Assembly (NCBI RefSeq): GCF_950295315.1
Contig: NC_080172.1
Span: forward strand, 82,789,118-82,853,117
From: Erinaceus europaeus
Taxonomy: Eukaryota > Chordata > Mammalia > Eulipotyphla > Erinaceidae
Direction of reading: 5' to 3'
DNA: 64,000 bases
Shown here: positions 21,298 through 31,080 of the stretch, piece by piece
Position numbering within the stretch: position 1 is the first letter of the stretch
Layout of the letters: each line of letters starts with the position of its first letter
The notes under the pieces: generated by a model
What the model saw: only the letters and a program-made list of their open reading frames with translations
What the model was told of the DNA's origin: nothing
The model's database searches: none
Translations under genes and position numbers: made by a program

Positions 21298-21804
21298 CCC
21301 CGCCTCAATTTAACCTCAATTCTTGATCTCCCTCCACCTGTTCTCATTTCTTCTGCCCTAAGACCCACAACAGCTGTTCCCCATGTTTCTCAATGCAGTA
21401 TTCCACATGGTACTCCAGAAAAGATTAATATAGATGACTTCATAATAGTGGAATTAAAGTATTCATCTCATGCTTCAGCTGATTTTGTGTCTCTCCACTG
21501 GAGCCTCTCCAAATTCTCCAGCCCGGTTTTAGCAAGTTGGGTCAGCATTCTCACAAGGGTCAGATTAGTACATAAATTAAAGCACTTCCACGCAGCACTA
21601 GGACTGATTCATAATAAATTCATTTTTTCTTTCTTTTTTTCATTTTTATTTAAATTTGATCTTGCAAACAACCAGGAGTTCTGCTCTCTTTAGTATTTGC
21701 TTAAGTGGTAGTGCCATTTTTTGTTTTGTTCTGTTTTTGTTTTTGTTTTCCTTGCAGTTAGACTTGAGTCCTGGAAGATTTTTTAAATTTAATTGTTATT
21801 TTCT
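21298..21804. other. Unique sequence
   Basis: The plus-strand frame 21172-21693 begins inside a SINE and runs through this region. No family resemblance is seen. Confidence 0.4.
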
Positions 21805-21995
21805 TATATATCTTTTTAAAATTTTTATTTATTTACTTATTATTGGATAGAGACAGAGAGAAATTGAGAGGGGAGGAGAAGGTGGAGAGGGAGAGACACA
21901 GAGAGACACCTGCAGCCCTGCTTCACCACTAGTGAAGCTTTCCCCCACAGGTAGGGACCAGGAGCTTGAACCCAGATCCTTGTGCACTGTAGTGT
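21805..21995 (-). repeat. SINE-B, head missing
   Basis: TATTATTGGATAGAGACAGA to ATCCTTGTGCACTGTAGTG. The tRNA head beyond this is gone. Confidence 0.88.
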
Positions 21996-22049
21996 ATTTA
22001 TGGTTTTTATTATTATTTATATTATTTTATCATTATTATTTTCCTTATT

Positions 22050-22165
22050 TATATATTTTTAATTTTTCTTTATGTTTTACAGGACATGGTAAATACAGTA
22101 GTTTGTACATGCATAACATTTCCCAGTTTTCCACATAATACAACCCCCACTAGGTCCTTGCCACC
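22050..22165 (-). mobile_element. LINE-1 3' fragment
   Basis: GTAAATACAGTAGTTTGTAC and TACAACCCCCACTAGGTCCT match the L1 3' UTR seen at 5054-5380. Confidence 0.85.
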
Positions 22166-22177
22166 TGGAAAAAAATT

Positions 22178-22312
22178 TTTTTAACACTTTTCTTTTTAAC
22201 CAGAGCACTACTCAGGTCTGGCTTATGGTGTTAGGGGTGGGAATTGAACCTGGTACTTTGGAGCCTCAGGCATGAGAGTCCCTTTGCATAACCATTATGC
22301 TATCTATTCCCA
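22178..22312 (-). repeat. SINE-D with TSD
   Basis: AACCAGAGCACTACTCAGGT to CATTATGCTATCTATTCC. CCACCTGGAA flanks both sides. Confidence 0.9.
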
Positions 22313-22327
22313 CCTGGAAGATGTTTT

Positions 22328-22435
22328 TAAAGGTGCTAGCAAGACAGCATGATGGTTATGCTAGAAGGCTTTCATGCCTGACCCTCTGAAGTCCTAACTT
22401 TAATTCCAAGCACCACCAATAATCAATCAAATAAA
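22328..22435 (+). repeat. SINE-D
   Basis: GCATGATGGTTATGCTAGAA and CAAGCACCACCAATAATCAA. It faces the preceding minus-strand SINE-D. Confidence 0.8.
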
Positions 22436-22900
22436 ATCTTCCAAAGTTTCCCTCCAAATATTTCTGGCCTACCATGCAAATCTTTGGTTCTCAATGATAA
22501 TGCCTTCCGTGACATGAAAGAGCCTGTGCTTATTTTGATTAGTTAGCAGTGATAGTCATCTTCAGGTTGGCCAGGCAGAAATAGTTGAAAGTTAACTGGG
22601 TTGTTTGTGAGCTGTCACTGAAGTATGTGGTGACCTTGAGGGAAAATGAGTGCCTCCAGCTCAGAAAAGACGTAGATCCAGCAGGAACTATCTAGAAGGA
22701 AAATGTGACCATATCTTTTGCTTAGTATCTTGTGACTACAGGGGAACAGTGGGAAAGGAGGCCAGATTGCAAACTTAAGACCACCTGTTAAAAAAGGTGA
22801 ATAGAGGGAGAAAGCAGCAAGCAAATAGGAATTTTGTTCACACAGAGGCAGAGACTAGTCAGCCAGCAGAGAAGTAGAAAAATTCTGGCAGTGTGTGTGT
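22436..22900. other. Unique sequence
   Basis: No recognised repeat or gene in about 465 bp. Confidence 0.5.
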
Positions 22901-22904
22901 ATTT

Positions 22905-23066
22905 TCTTTTCTTTTCTTTTAAAGAATTTATCTATTTATTCATGAGAAAGATAGGAGGAGAGAAAGAACCAGCCATCACACTGGTACATGTGCTGCCAGG
23001 GATCGAACTCGGGACCTCATGCTTGAGAGTCTAGTGCCTTAGCCACTGCGCCACCTCCCGGACCAC
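22905..23066 (-). repeat. SINE-C
   Basis: (TTTTC)n tail side, CATGAGAAAGATAGGAGGAG to GCCACCTCCCGGACCA, complete. Confidence 0.95.
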
Positions 23067-23139
23067 TGTGTGTTTTTTCATTACTATTAATTCAGACAGA
23101 AAGAAGTGAGAGACAGAGAATTTTTTAATACACCAATAT

Positions 23140-23352
23140 CTTTTTAATTTTTATTTTAATTATCTTTATTTATTTATTTGGATAGAGACAGCCAGAAATC
23201 GAGAGGGAAGGGAATGATAGAGAGGGAGAGAGACAGAGAGACACCTGCAGCCCTGCTTCACCACTTGTGAAACTTTCCTTCTGCAGGTGGGGGCCAGGGG
23301 CTCAGACCCAGGTCCTTGTGCACTGTAACATGTGTGCTCAACCAGGTGCGTG
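23140..23352 (-). repeat. SINE-B
   Basis: TTTGGATAGAGACAGCCAGA to ACCAGGTGCGTGCCAGCCCC. Confidence 0.92.
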
Positions 23353-23481
23353 CCAGCCCCGAGACAGAATTTTTACACATATACCAACAACTGTATTTAC
23401 CTTTAATAAACCATTAATCCCCCCAGTGAAGATAATAAATAAATAATAACAAAAAATTAATTAAACAGTACTCTGACTTTT

Positions 23482-23681
23482 TGTTTTACTTATTTATTAT
23501 TGGATAGAAACAGACACAAACTGAGAGGGGAGGGAGAGGTAGAAAGGGAGATTGAGAGACATCTGCAGCCCTGCTTTAGCACTGGTGAAGTTTCCTCTAC
23601 AGGTGGGGAGCAGGGGTTTGAACCTGGGTCCTTGCACACTGTGGTGTGTACTCTTAACCAAGTGCACCACCACCTGGCCCC
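23482..23681 (-). repeat. SINE-B with TSD
   Basis: ATTATTGGATAGAAACAGAC to CACCACCACCTGGCCC. CTGACTTTTTG and TTGACTTTTTG flank it. Confidence 0.9.
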
Positions 23682-23703
23682 TTTGACTTTTTGGATCTCT
23701 TCT

Positions 23704-24037
23704 TTTGGATGGAACTTGAATGAATCATGTTCAGTGAGATCAGCCAGAAAGAGAAGGAAGAATATGGGATGATCTCATTCATAGACAGAAGTTGAAAAAC
23801 AGATCAGAGGGGAAAACTCTTAAGCAGAACTTGGACAGGAGTTAGTTATTGCACCATAGTAAATGACTCTGGAGTGGGGAGGAGGGTTCAGGTCCTGGGA
23901 TATGGTGGCAGAGAAGGACCTAGTGGAGTTTGAATTATTATGTGGAAAACTGCAAAATGTTACACATGTACAAACTATGCTATTTTATTTTACTGTTGAC
24001 TGTAAATCATTAATTCTCCAATGAAGAAATAAAAAAA
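23704..24037 (+). mobile_element. LINE-1 3' fragment, 5' truncated
   Basis: GGATGATCTCATTCATAGAC, GGACCTAGTGGAGTTTGAAT and an AATGAAGAAATAAAAAAA end match the L1 3' UTR. Confidence 0.9.
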
Positions 24038-24038
24038 G

Positions 24039-24243
24039 GGGCTGGGTGGTGGCGCACCTGGTTAAGCGCACATGTTATTACAGTGCCCAAGAACCCTGGT
24101 TTGAGGCCCTGGTACCCACGTGCAGGGGGAAAGCTTCACGAATGGTGAAGCAGGACTGCAGGTGTCTCTCTATCTCTCCCTCCCCTCTCCATTTCTGACC
24201 ACCTATATCCAATGAATAAGTAAAGATAATAAAAAAATTAAAA
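24039..24243 (+). repeat. SINE-B
   Basis: GGGGCTGGGTGGTGGCGCAC head with B-box-like GGTTTGAGGCC, immediately after the L1 tail. Confidence 0.93.
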
Positions 24244-24361
24244 GAAATAAAAAAGAAAAGAAAAATTCTATTACTATAAGGAGTTTTGAACAGATTACCC
24301 TTCTTTTTCTGGAGACTTTTCCTTGCAGCAAGCAAATTCACTGAATTATTTCACAGACACA

Positions 24362-24417
24362 CACCTGACACTGTTGACTGGCTACGGAAGAAGGGCAAAC
24401 GCTAGAAGAAGAAGAAG
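24362..24417 (+). mobile_element. GAA-tailed retroposon, 5' truncated copy
   Basis: TGTTGACTGGCTACGGAAGA, AGGGCAAACGCTAG and a (GAA)n end. The 9-bp TSD ACAGACACA is at 24353-24361 and 24418-24426. It matches the last 55 bp of the copy at 60900-61094. Confidence 0.9.
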
Positions 24418-24426
24418 ACAGACACA

Positions 24427-25007
24427 GACTGCCTTATAGCAATGGCTGTTTCACTTTACACTTTTCCGAGTTATTGGTTGTGTTTCATGCCATACTGGAA
24501 TTTCATTAAAAATATAATTCCACTAAGGGAATAGGTTTCTTTTGAAGTCAACCAGGATATATTCAATGCCCAACAAGTCAGTTGGGGGTTCTGGTAGAGT
24601 TTACAGTCCAGCAACAAAGACAGACATTCATCTAGCTATGTCACTGCATGAGTGTTTTCTGGAGCAAATGCAAAGCAGGAGAGAGAAAGAGGAAAAGAAA
24701 TATTGACTCAAACACAGAGAACTCCAGTCAGAGCAGGTCTGAAGGAAGTGACTTCCATTCTGGGTTTCCCCTGGCCAAATCCAAAGTAGGCAACAGGCCT
24801 AGCAACGGAGATGTGAAATAAATTACACACTGTTTCCAAGACTCATTATAATTAATGAGGCGGCTCATTATAATGGGAGTTTAGGACGACAAAATACAAA
24901 GCATAGGAACGGTGTGTAAACATTGACTCATGTATTTACTTTTTTCCTGCTTTTTAAATGCATGTAAATAGAGAAAATTGGCATCTGGAAAGGAAATATT
25001 GTCACTG
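24427..25007. other. Unique sequence
   Basis: About 580 bp with no gene or repeat recognised. CGGCTCATTATAATGGGAGT near 24860 is inside a short inverted motif around TCATTATAATTAATGAGGCG. Confidence 0.45.
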
Positions 25008-25147
25008 GGATGAGGTGGCAGCATAGTGGTTTTGCAAAAGACTTTCATGACCAAGGCTCTGAGATACCGGGTTCATAAGCCAGAGCTGAGCAGTGCTCTG
25101 GTCTTTCTCTATATTTTAATTTCATAAATTAATTAATTAATTAAATA
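25008..25147 (+). repeat. SINE-D
   Basis: GCATAGTGGTTTTGCAAAAG, CATAAGCCAGAGCTGAGCAG and a (TTAA)n end. Confidence 0.85.
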
Positions 25148-25198
25148 TCTGTAAAAGATGAATAGTTAAGAATAAAATGTTTAGAAAAAAAAAAAGCC

Positions 25199-25417
25199 AG
25201 GGACTGGGTGGTGGCACACCTGGTTGAGCACATGTGTTATAGTGCTCTATGACCCAGGTTTGAGCCCCCAGTCCCCACCTTTGGAGGGAAAGCTTTGCCA
25301 GTGGTGAAGCAGGGCTGTAAGTGTCTCCCTTTCTCTCTCCCTGTTGCCCCTACCCTCTCAATTTCTGGCTGTCTTTATCTAATAAATAAAGATAATTAAA
25401 AAAAAAAAATTAAAGAA
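25199..25417 (+). repeat. SINE-B
   Basis: GGGACTGGGTGGTGGCACAC to AATAAATAAAGATAATTAAA. Confidence 0.92.
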
Positions 25418-25864
25418 AAAGAAAAAAAAAGTCATAGGCCTATAAGTACAGAGGGCCAGATTCTTTTGCTGGAAACCTCAGATTTTTTTAATCATCTGCC
25501 AAAACATGTGATATGGCTATGTGCTCCTCTGTAGACCACTATGAATAACTGGAGTGGCCCCTGCAGGAACAGTCACTGAAGGAAACTCCAGTTTTCAGCC
25601 GCATTTTCAAAGAAAGTAGCCCATTCTCTGGGAATACACAATGGCCAGCCAGCTGTTGTAAAGACTGACTTTGTTGTATAAGGTAGGTTCTATAAGACAG
25701 GACAGAATGATACGGTATCCTACTCTGAGATGAATATTATGTTGCTATAATAAACTACTACTGTGGAGGATTCAAAACAAAAAAACTTTATGTAAGTGGC
25801 TACAGAATACAGACTCTTCAGTGTGACCCTCAAACTTCCAAAACATAAAATATTTCTCCCTTGG
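25418..25864. other. Unique sequence
   Basis: Nothing recognised. Confidence 0.45.
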
Positions 25865-25990
25865 GCAGGGGTAGATAGCATAATGCATAATGGTTATGCA
25901 AAGAGACTGTCTTGCCTGAGGCTCTCAAGTCCTCGGTTCAATCCCCTGCACCACCATAAACCAGAGCTCAACTGTGTTGTGGTAAAATAC
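25865..25990 (+). repeat. SINE-D
   Basis: GCATAATGCATAATGGTTAT and ACCACCATAAACCAGAGCTC. Confidence 0.85.
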
Positions 25991-26248
25991 ATAAAACCTT
26001 TAGTTAAAATATCTTTCTTCCTTTGAACCTACTAATCCTACTCCTCAAAATGTATAATATGGACAATCTAAGAGTTTAGAACATGAAAAAGACAAGTTTA
26101 GTTTTTTTTACGCTTGTTTAGAGTACATTAGTTCATGTATCTACTTAAACTGTGCTTCAGGTCCTCATGTTTAAACAGAGATAATCAAAACACTTACCTC
26201 ACAGGATTGCTGAGTTGGAGTTTACATATGTAAAAAGCTAATAGTATT

Positions 26249-26540
26249 GGAGGCTGGGCGGTGTACAGCGGGTTAGGTTCACATGGCGCAAAGTGCAAGG
26301 ACCGGTATAAGCATTCCGGTTCAAGCCCCCGGCTCCCCATCTGCAGGGGAGTCACTTCACAAGTGGTGAAGCACGTCTGCAGGTGTCTATCTTTCTCTCC
26401 CCCTCTCTGTCTTCTCCTCCTCTCTTGATTTTGCTCTGTTCTCCAACAACAAGGCAACAAAAGTGGGAAAAAATGGCTTGTCTACAGGAGCAGTGGATTC
26501 ATAGTGCAGGCACCGACCTCGCCCAGTGATAACTCTGGAG
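26249..26540 (+). repeat. SINE-A long form lacking its A-tail
   Basis: Head GAGGCTGGGCGGTGTACAGC to the long-form end AACTCTGGAGGCATG. It stops abruptly where the ERV env remnant begins, so the tail was removed by the deletion that truncated the provirus. Confidence 0.9.
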
Positions 26541-26920
26541 GCATGATTTGGACTTGATTTATGCAGAACAGTGTGACCTTTGTCTGGCATTGCAGGAAGA
26601 ATGTTTTTTCGTGAATGAAACTGGTTTTGTAGAACAGAATGTTGATACTTTGCACAAACTCAGCCGTGATATTAAGAATTCCTTTTCCCCTTTTAATACT
26701 AACTCTTGGTTTTCTTCTCCTTTAACTACTTGGCTTCTGCCTCTCCTAGGCCCTTTACTAGCTATTGTAGTGTCTATTGCTGATTGCTCCTTGCCTCATT
26801 CAATTCCTCAAGAAACGCATACATGACATCATACATGTCACAGTTAAGAGGATCTCTGTTCACCCTTACACTCGTATTCCTTTGGAAGAGATAAATGCTC
26901 TTGCTGACATTGATCCATAG
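26541..26920 (+). pseudogene. ERV env remnant: transmembrane subunit C-terminal part
   Basis: An open stretch from about 26545 to a stop at 26824 encodes the C-terminal half of a retroviral transmembrane Env subunit. Visible marks are a CX6C motif in which the residue after the second Cys is Phe rather than the usual Cys, an Asn-x-Thr glycosylation site just after it, and a hydrophobic membrane anchor near 26705-26790. The frame then shifts, and a tail-like reading continues in another frame to a stop at 26918-26920. gag, pol and the surface subunit are absent. The env type resembles gammaretroviral or type-D envelopes. This is a dead, 5'-truncated provirus. Confidence 0.8.
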
Positions 26921-26940
26921 ACACTGTTCATTAATTAAAG

Positions 26941-26954
26941 AAAAGAAGAGGAGG
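26941..26954 (+). promoter_or_regulatory. ERV polypurine tract
   Basis: The purine run AAAAGAAGAGGAGG sits immediately before the LTR start TGTGGGGC. This is the position of a plus-strand primer. Confidence 0.8.
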
Positions 26955-27775
26955 TGTGGGGCTACGTGTAAGCTTGATAGAGCTTAGGGAGAATTCCCCA
27001 TCCTTGGATGGAGGTCTGAGAAGGTACCCTCTTGTGAGTCTCTCTCAAGAAACTCAGACTTAGTTCTTTCCTTCTTGACTCTCAGGCCCACGAAACCTCA
27101 CTGCCTCTCTTCATTACTGCAGGCCACATGGCTGTCTACTTTAAGATTCACTTACTCAAAGTTCACAGAGAACACACCTTATCACATACTCCTAGCATTG
27201 GATCGACCTTCTCGTGGTGCATCCCGTGAGTGCCCATTCATTGGGGAAACTGATGATCCTTCCTAGCCGACTGAATCCACATGGATCCCAGTCACTTTCA
27301 AAGCCAGCAACAAGCATCTCCTGACAGCTTTCAACCTGACCTGTTGACTGGCTAAGGTAGAAGCTAGAAGAAGAAGCAGTGCCCTTTGATGTTCTTAATT
27401 TGCTTATCTTCTCTCTATCTTGCCTTAATTGGTTCAACCCCTCTCCTCCCCTCAAACGCCTTTGGGTAATTAAATGCCTGCATCAGGAGACTAATTATCT
27501 TGACCTTTATGTATCTGCATCAATTCTTGTCATACCAGCCCCCTACCATAGGGGCAAGCTGACCTTTAAGAAACCTGTAATTTCTGACATATTTGAATAA
27601 TGTTCCTTGTTTGGTTTTCTATTTAAACCTTTGCCCACCTGCTAATAAAGGAGATGTGAGATCTGAGCACGCTGCAGTCTCCCCCGTGTCTTTACTTCCT
27701 GTCATCCCTTGCGCGAGTGAGAAAGAATCAGTCCGTTACCTTTCTCCTGGAGATCACCCCGCCAGAAAGCCGACA
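26955..27775 (+). mobile_element. ERV 3' LTR with internal insertion
   Basis: It starts TGTGGGGC next to the polypurine tract and is read to end at CCGACA. AATAAAGG near 27643 is the likely poly(A) signal, followed by a GTGTCTTTACTTCC-type U5. A GAA-tailed retroposon occupies about 27194-27380, so the original LTR was near 600 bp. The 3' boundary is inferred from the CA end and the start of Rep-E text. Confidence 0.75.
27194..27380 (+). mobile_element. GAA-tailed retroposon nested in LTR
   Basis: GCATTGGATCGACCTTCTCG to CTAGAAGAAGAAG. It starts at the same base motif as the copy at 60900, though a few bases are missing near the 3' end (GGCTAAGGTAGAAGC). No clear TSD is seen. Confidence 0.85.
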
Positions 27776-27858
27776 GAATTGTACCCCTCTTATCCCATAA
27801 TCTTGTCGATCATTATTAAAATCACTAATAAAATAAAATTTAAAAATTTAAAAAATAG
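27776..27858 (+). repeat. Rep-E 3' end fragment
   Basis: TGTACCCCTCTTATCCCATA and an A-rich tail. The LTR appears to have entered or recombined with a Rep-E copy. Confidence 0.75.
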
Positions 27859-27889
27859 CTTATAGGGGAGAATCAAGGTTACCATTAAG

Positions 27890-28020
27890 AAATGACTACA
27901 TGGAGTGAGGAGATACTGCTCTCTGTGCTCAAAAACCCAGGGACCACCTGGGAGCACTATGGGAGCCCTCACATGTGGCGGAGAGGTGCTGTGTGGTCTC
28001 TCTTTCCTCTCTCCACCTAA
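27890..28020 (+). repeat. Diverged SINE-like element
   Basis: AGTGAGGAGATACTGCTCTC and GACCACCTGGGAGCACTATG resemble the variant at 45910-46030. Assignment is weak. Confidence 0.4.
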
Positions 28021-28107
28021 TTATGAAGAGAAGACAAGAGAAAAAAAGAAGGGAAAACAAGGAAAGAAAAGAGAAAAAGGAAAGAAAAAAGAGTTTGATG
28101 TGTAGCC

Positions 28108-28295
28108 ATTGAAGTAGCACAGTGGATAAAAATCTTGGACTTTCAAACATGAGGTTCCAAGTTTCTGTCTTCCCCATCTCTCTCCATTTCTCTCTGTCCT
28201 ATCTAACAATGGCGACATCAATAACAACAATAATAATTAAAACAACAAGAGCAACAAAAGAGAAAATAAATAAATATTAAAAAACAAACAAACAA
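28108..28295 (+). repeat. Chimeric SINE: SINE-C head, SINE-A tail
   Basis: The SINE-C head (GTAGCACAGTGGATAAAAAT, CATGAGGTTCCAAGTTT) passes at about 28163 into the SINE-A tail (CTGTCTTCCCCATCTCTC onward) without a gap. Confidence 0.85.
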
Positions 28296-28343
28296 AAAAC
28301 ATGGGCCCAAGCAGTGTTTTTAAACTGAGTTGTGTTTCTAATC

Positions 28344-28458
28344 TTTTTTTTTTTTTTGCCTCCAGGGTTATTGCTGGTGCTCGAACCGGGATCCTTACAC
28401 TGGTCCTTGCGCTTTGTGCCATGTGTGCTTAACTCGCTGCGCTACTGCCTTGACTCCC
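28344..28458 (-). repeat. SINE-A, internally deleted
   Basis: The long-form 3' end (CCTCCAGGGTTATTGCTGGT) is joined directly to the head (GCTCGAACCGGGATCCTTAC). The roughly 190-bp body is absent. Confidence 0.88.
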
Positions 28459-29247
28459 TGGGCCCATGTTATTGGCACAGATACACTCCAGCTAAAGATT
28501 TTGTTGGGAAGACAGACACTTCATCTTGATATCAATCTCATAACCTGGAAGCAAATACAGACTATATATGTGCATAATAAATTAGTTACAGGATGAATGC
28601 TAATAAAAGTTTTGATTGTATCCAGTTGTTGAGGTCTGAAGCTCTGTACTACTGAAACTTGCACTATGTTGTAAACCAGGATTGCCACAATAACATATTT
28701 TTATAAAGTTGTTGAAGATTTCTAGGAAAAGTTTGTACTCTTGGTATTGGAGGGCAGTGCTGAGCTCCATCGTCTCTTTCTTAGACCTAGTTCACTTAGA
28801 AGTCAGAAAAAAAATCATCAAATGATCTTTAGGATTCACTTTGACTGCAGATGCTCAAATGACTTATGGGATTCCCCAAGAACCAGTTACATTCATTTCT
28901 CTTCCTCCAATATAACCAGGTCTTGGCAGGGTGTACAGTACTTTTACCTCTAAAATGAAAATTAGTAACAGAACCTCCATCCTTCAAACTTCTCAGCTGC
29001 ACTTCATTTTCAGAGTTATGGGAATGCTACATAACAATGAGTGGAAATGTGGTTTTCTTACTGGCTACCCTTAGCAATAATTTTGGTTTCTTCTCCATGT
29101 GCACATGTAGTACCTTCCAACATCCAGACCTAGTAGTGCAGGACTTGAATTTTCTGTCTTCTCTCCTTTAATTTCAATTATTAGGGATACTGCAAGACTC
29201 TTGATTCTTTCCAGAGAATTCTCTTATCTTAAAGGTCCTATAAACAG
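28459..29247. other. Unique sequence between LRRC39 and DBT
   Basis: About 790 bp with no recognised repeat. This is a candidate for the LRRC39 promoter/5' UTR interval, but no element could be pinned down. Confidence 0.35.
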
Positions 29248-29400
29248 TGGTCTGGGAGGTGGTGCAGCAGAAAAAGCATCAGACTCTCAAGCATGAGGTC
29301 CTGAGTTCAATCCCCGGCAGCACAAGTACCAGAGTGATGTCTGGCTCTTTCTCTCTCCTCCTACATTTCTTATTAATAAATAAATAAAATCTTTTTAAAA
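29248..29400 (+). repeat. SINE-C
   Basis: GGTCTGGGAGGTGGTGCAGC to AATAAATAAATAAAATC. Confidence 0.94.
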
Positions 29401-29571
29401 TTTTCATTAAGAAAAATGGTCCTATATACAATGAGAAGCAAATCCATGCTGAATTCTCTATGGCTCAGACTAAAGAGAAGATAGTAACGACTGGCTGGGG
29501 CTAGGACAGCTCATTTTGAAAATGTAAAACTATCTTGAACTTGAACCAATAATGTTAAAACAGTCAGGTAA

Positions 29572-29855
29572 GGGAGTCGGGCTGTAGTGCAGTGGGTTAA
29601 GCGCAGGTGGCACAAAGCACAAGGACCGGCATAAGGATCCCGGTTCGAACCCCGGCTCCCCACCTGCAGGGGAGTCGCTTCACAGACGGTGAAGCAGGTC
29701 TGCAGGTGTCTATCTTTCTCTCCTCCTCTCTGTCTTCCCCTCCTCTCTCCATTTCTCTCTGTCCTATCCAACGACGACAACAACAATAATAACTGCAACA
29801 ATAAAACAACAAGGGCAACAAAAGGGAATAAATAAATAAAATAAATATTAAAAAA
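29572..29855 (+). repeat. SINE-A with TSD
   Basis: Complete, with B box GGTTCGAACCC. The TSD AACAGTCAGGTAA is at 29559-29571 and 29856-29868. Confidence 0.97.
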
Positions 29856-29884
29856 AACAGTCAGGTAAATATATTACAATATAA

Positions 29885-30160
29885 CCACTTCTATTTATTT
29901 TTATTTTATTTTGTGGCTAGTGTAACCTGCATGATTCCACTACTCTTAGCAAACTTATTATTATTGTTTTCAATTTTCCAGATAAAGGGTGAGTACAGAG
30001 AGGGAGAAGGGGACAGAGAAAAGGAGAGACACCACTGCACTGTTCCACTGCTTGTCAGGTCCCCGCTTCCATAGTGCTTCCATGTGGTGACCAGGAGCCT
30101 AAATTTAGGTTCTTGTGATTGGTAAAGTGTGCTCCCCACTAGGTAAGCCACCTCCTGGCA
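29885..30160 (-). repeat. Diverged SINE-A/B-type
   Basis: AGAGACACCACTGCACTGTT and GGTAAGCCACCTCCTGGCA are recognisable; most other sites differ. Confidence 0.6.
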
Positions 30161-30349
30161 CTTTCACAGTTATATCTGGAATCGTATTCTCCTATGTTTT
30201 ACTAGGGGAAAATATTTATACCACGCTGTTCTGTATTTAAAATTCTGCAAATGCCAACAACAGTGAGCTAGTTAAATCATGGTATATTCATTTTCTTATC
30301 CTCCCTGACAGAATCAGAAACCTCAATTAAATGCTAACTAACACACACA

Positions 30350-30600
30350 GTTTTTTAAAAATATTTATTTATTCATTTTTGTTGCTTTTTTATTGTTGTA
30401 GTCATTGTTGGATAAGACAGAGAGAAATGGAGAGAAGAAGGGAAGACAGAGAGGGGGAGGGAAAGACAGACACCTGCAGACCTGCTTCACTGCCTGTGAA
30501 GTGACTCCCCTGCAGGTGGGGAGCCAGGGTCTTGTACAGGGATCCTTACACTGGTCCTTGTGCTTTGCGCTTAACCCACTGCACTACCACCCGACTCCCC
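30350..30600 (-). repeat. SINE-A
   Basis: TTTTTTAAAAATATTTATTT to CTACCACCCGACTCCCC. It sits in a CACACACA-rich target that probably supplied the TSD. Confidence 0.93.
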
Positions 30601-30669
30601 TACACACACACTTTTTTTGGAGGCATCAGAGATGAGTTCATGTAGAATTTGACCACTTCTGGGCAACAT

Positions 30670-30735
30670 TTTCTTCCTTCCTTCCTTCCTTCCTTCCTTC
30701 CTTCCTTCCTTCCTTCCTTCCTTCCTTCCTTTCTT
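30670..30735. repeat. (CTTC)n microsatellite
   Basis: About 15 uninterrupted CTTC units. Confidence 0.95.
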
Positions 30736-30754
30736 CCTCTTTCTCTCTCTTTTA

Positions 30755-30925
30755 TTATAATTTTAGAAAGAGGGTGAGACAGGTAGAGGAAGAGACACTA
30801 CAACACCAACTCACCCTCCTCTATCCCACCCAGTTCTGTGACACTCTTATGTAGTGCTATGACTTGAACCCAGGCCACACACACAGGAAGGCATGCTCCC
30901 TACCCAGTAAGCTATCTTCTCACCA
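30755..30925 (-). repeat. Diverged SINE
   Basis: GAAAGAGGGTGAGACAGGTA to AGTAAGCTATCTTCTCACCA, weak match to SINE-B. Confidence 0.5.
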
Positions 30926-30949
30926 CTACTATTTTAAAGATAATCTGAA

Positions 30950-31080
30950 GCCCCCAGGGAGAAAAGCTTCATGAGCAGTGAAGCAGGGCTGCAGGTGTCT
31001 CTTTCTTTATTCCTCCCTGATTCCTCTTCCCTCTCAATTTCTCTATGTCCCTACTCAATAAACAAATAAGTATATATTTT
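30950..31080 (+). repeat. SINE-B, head missing
   Basis: GGAGAAAAGCTTCATGAGCA to ACTCAATAAACAAATAAGTA. Confidence 0.75.

Noticed and set aside
27075..27266. 63-residue plus-strand ORF across the LTR
   Set aside because: It runs from LTR sequence into the nested GAA-tailed retroposon, so it is a composite of two repeats.
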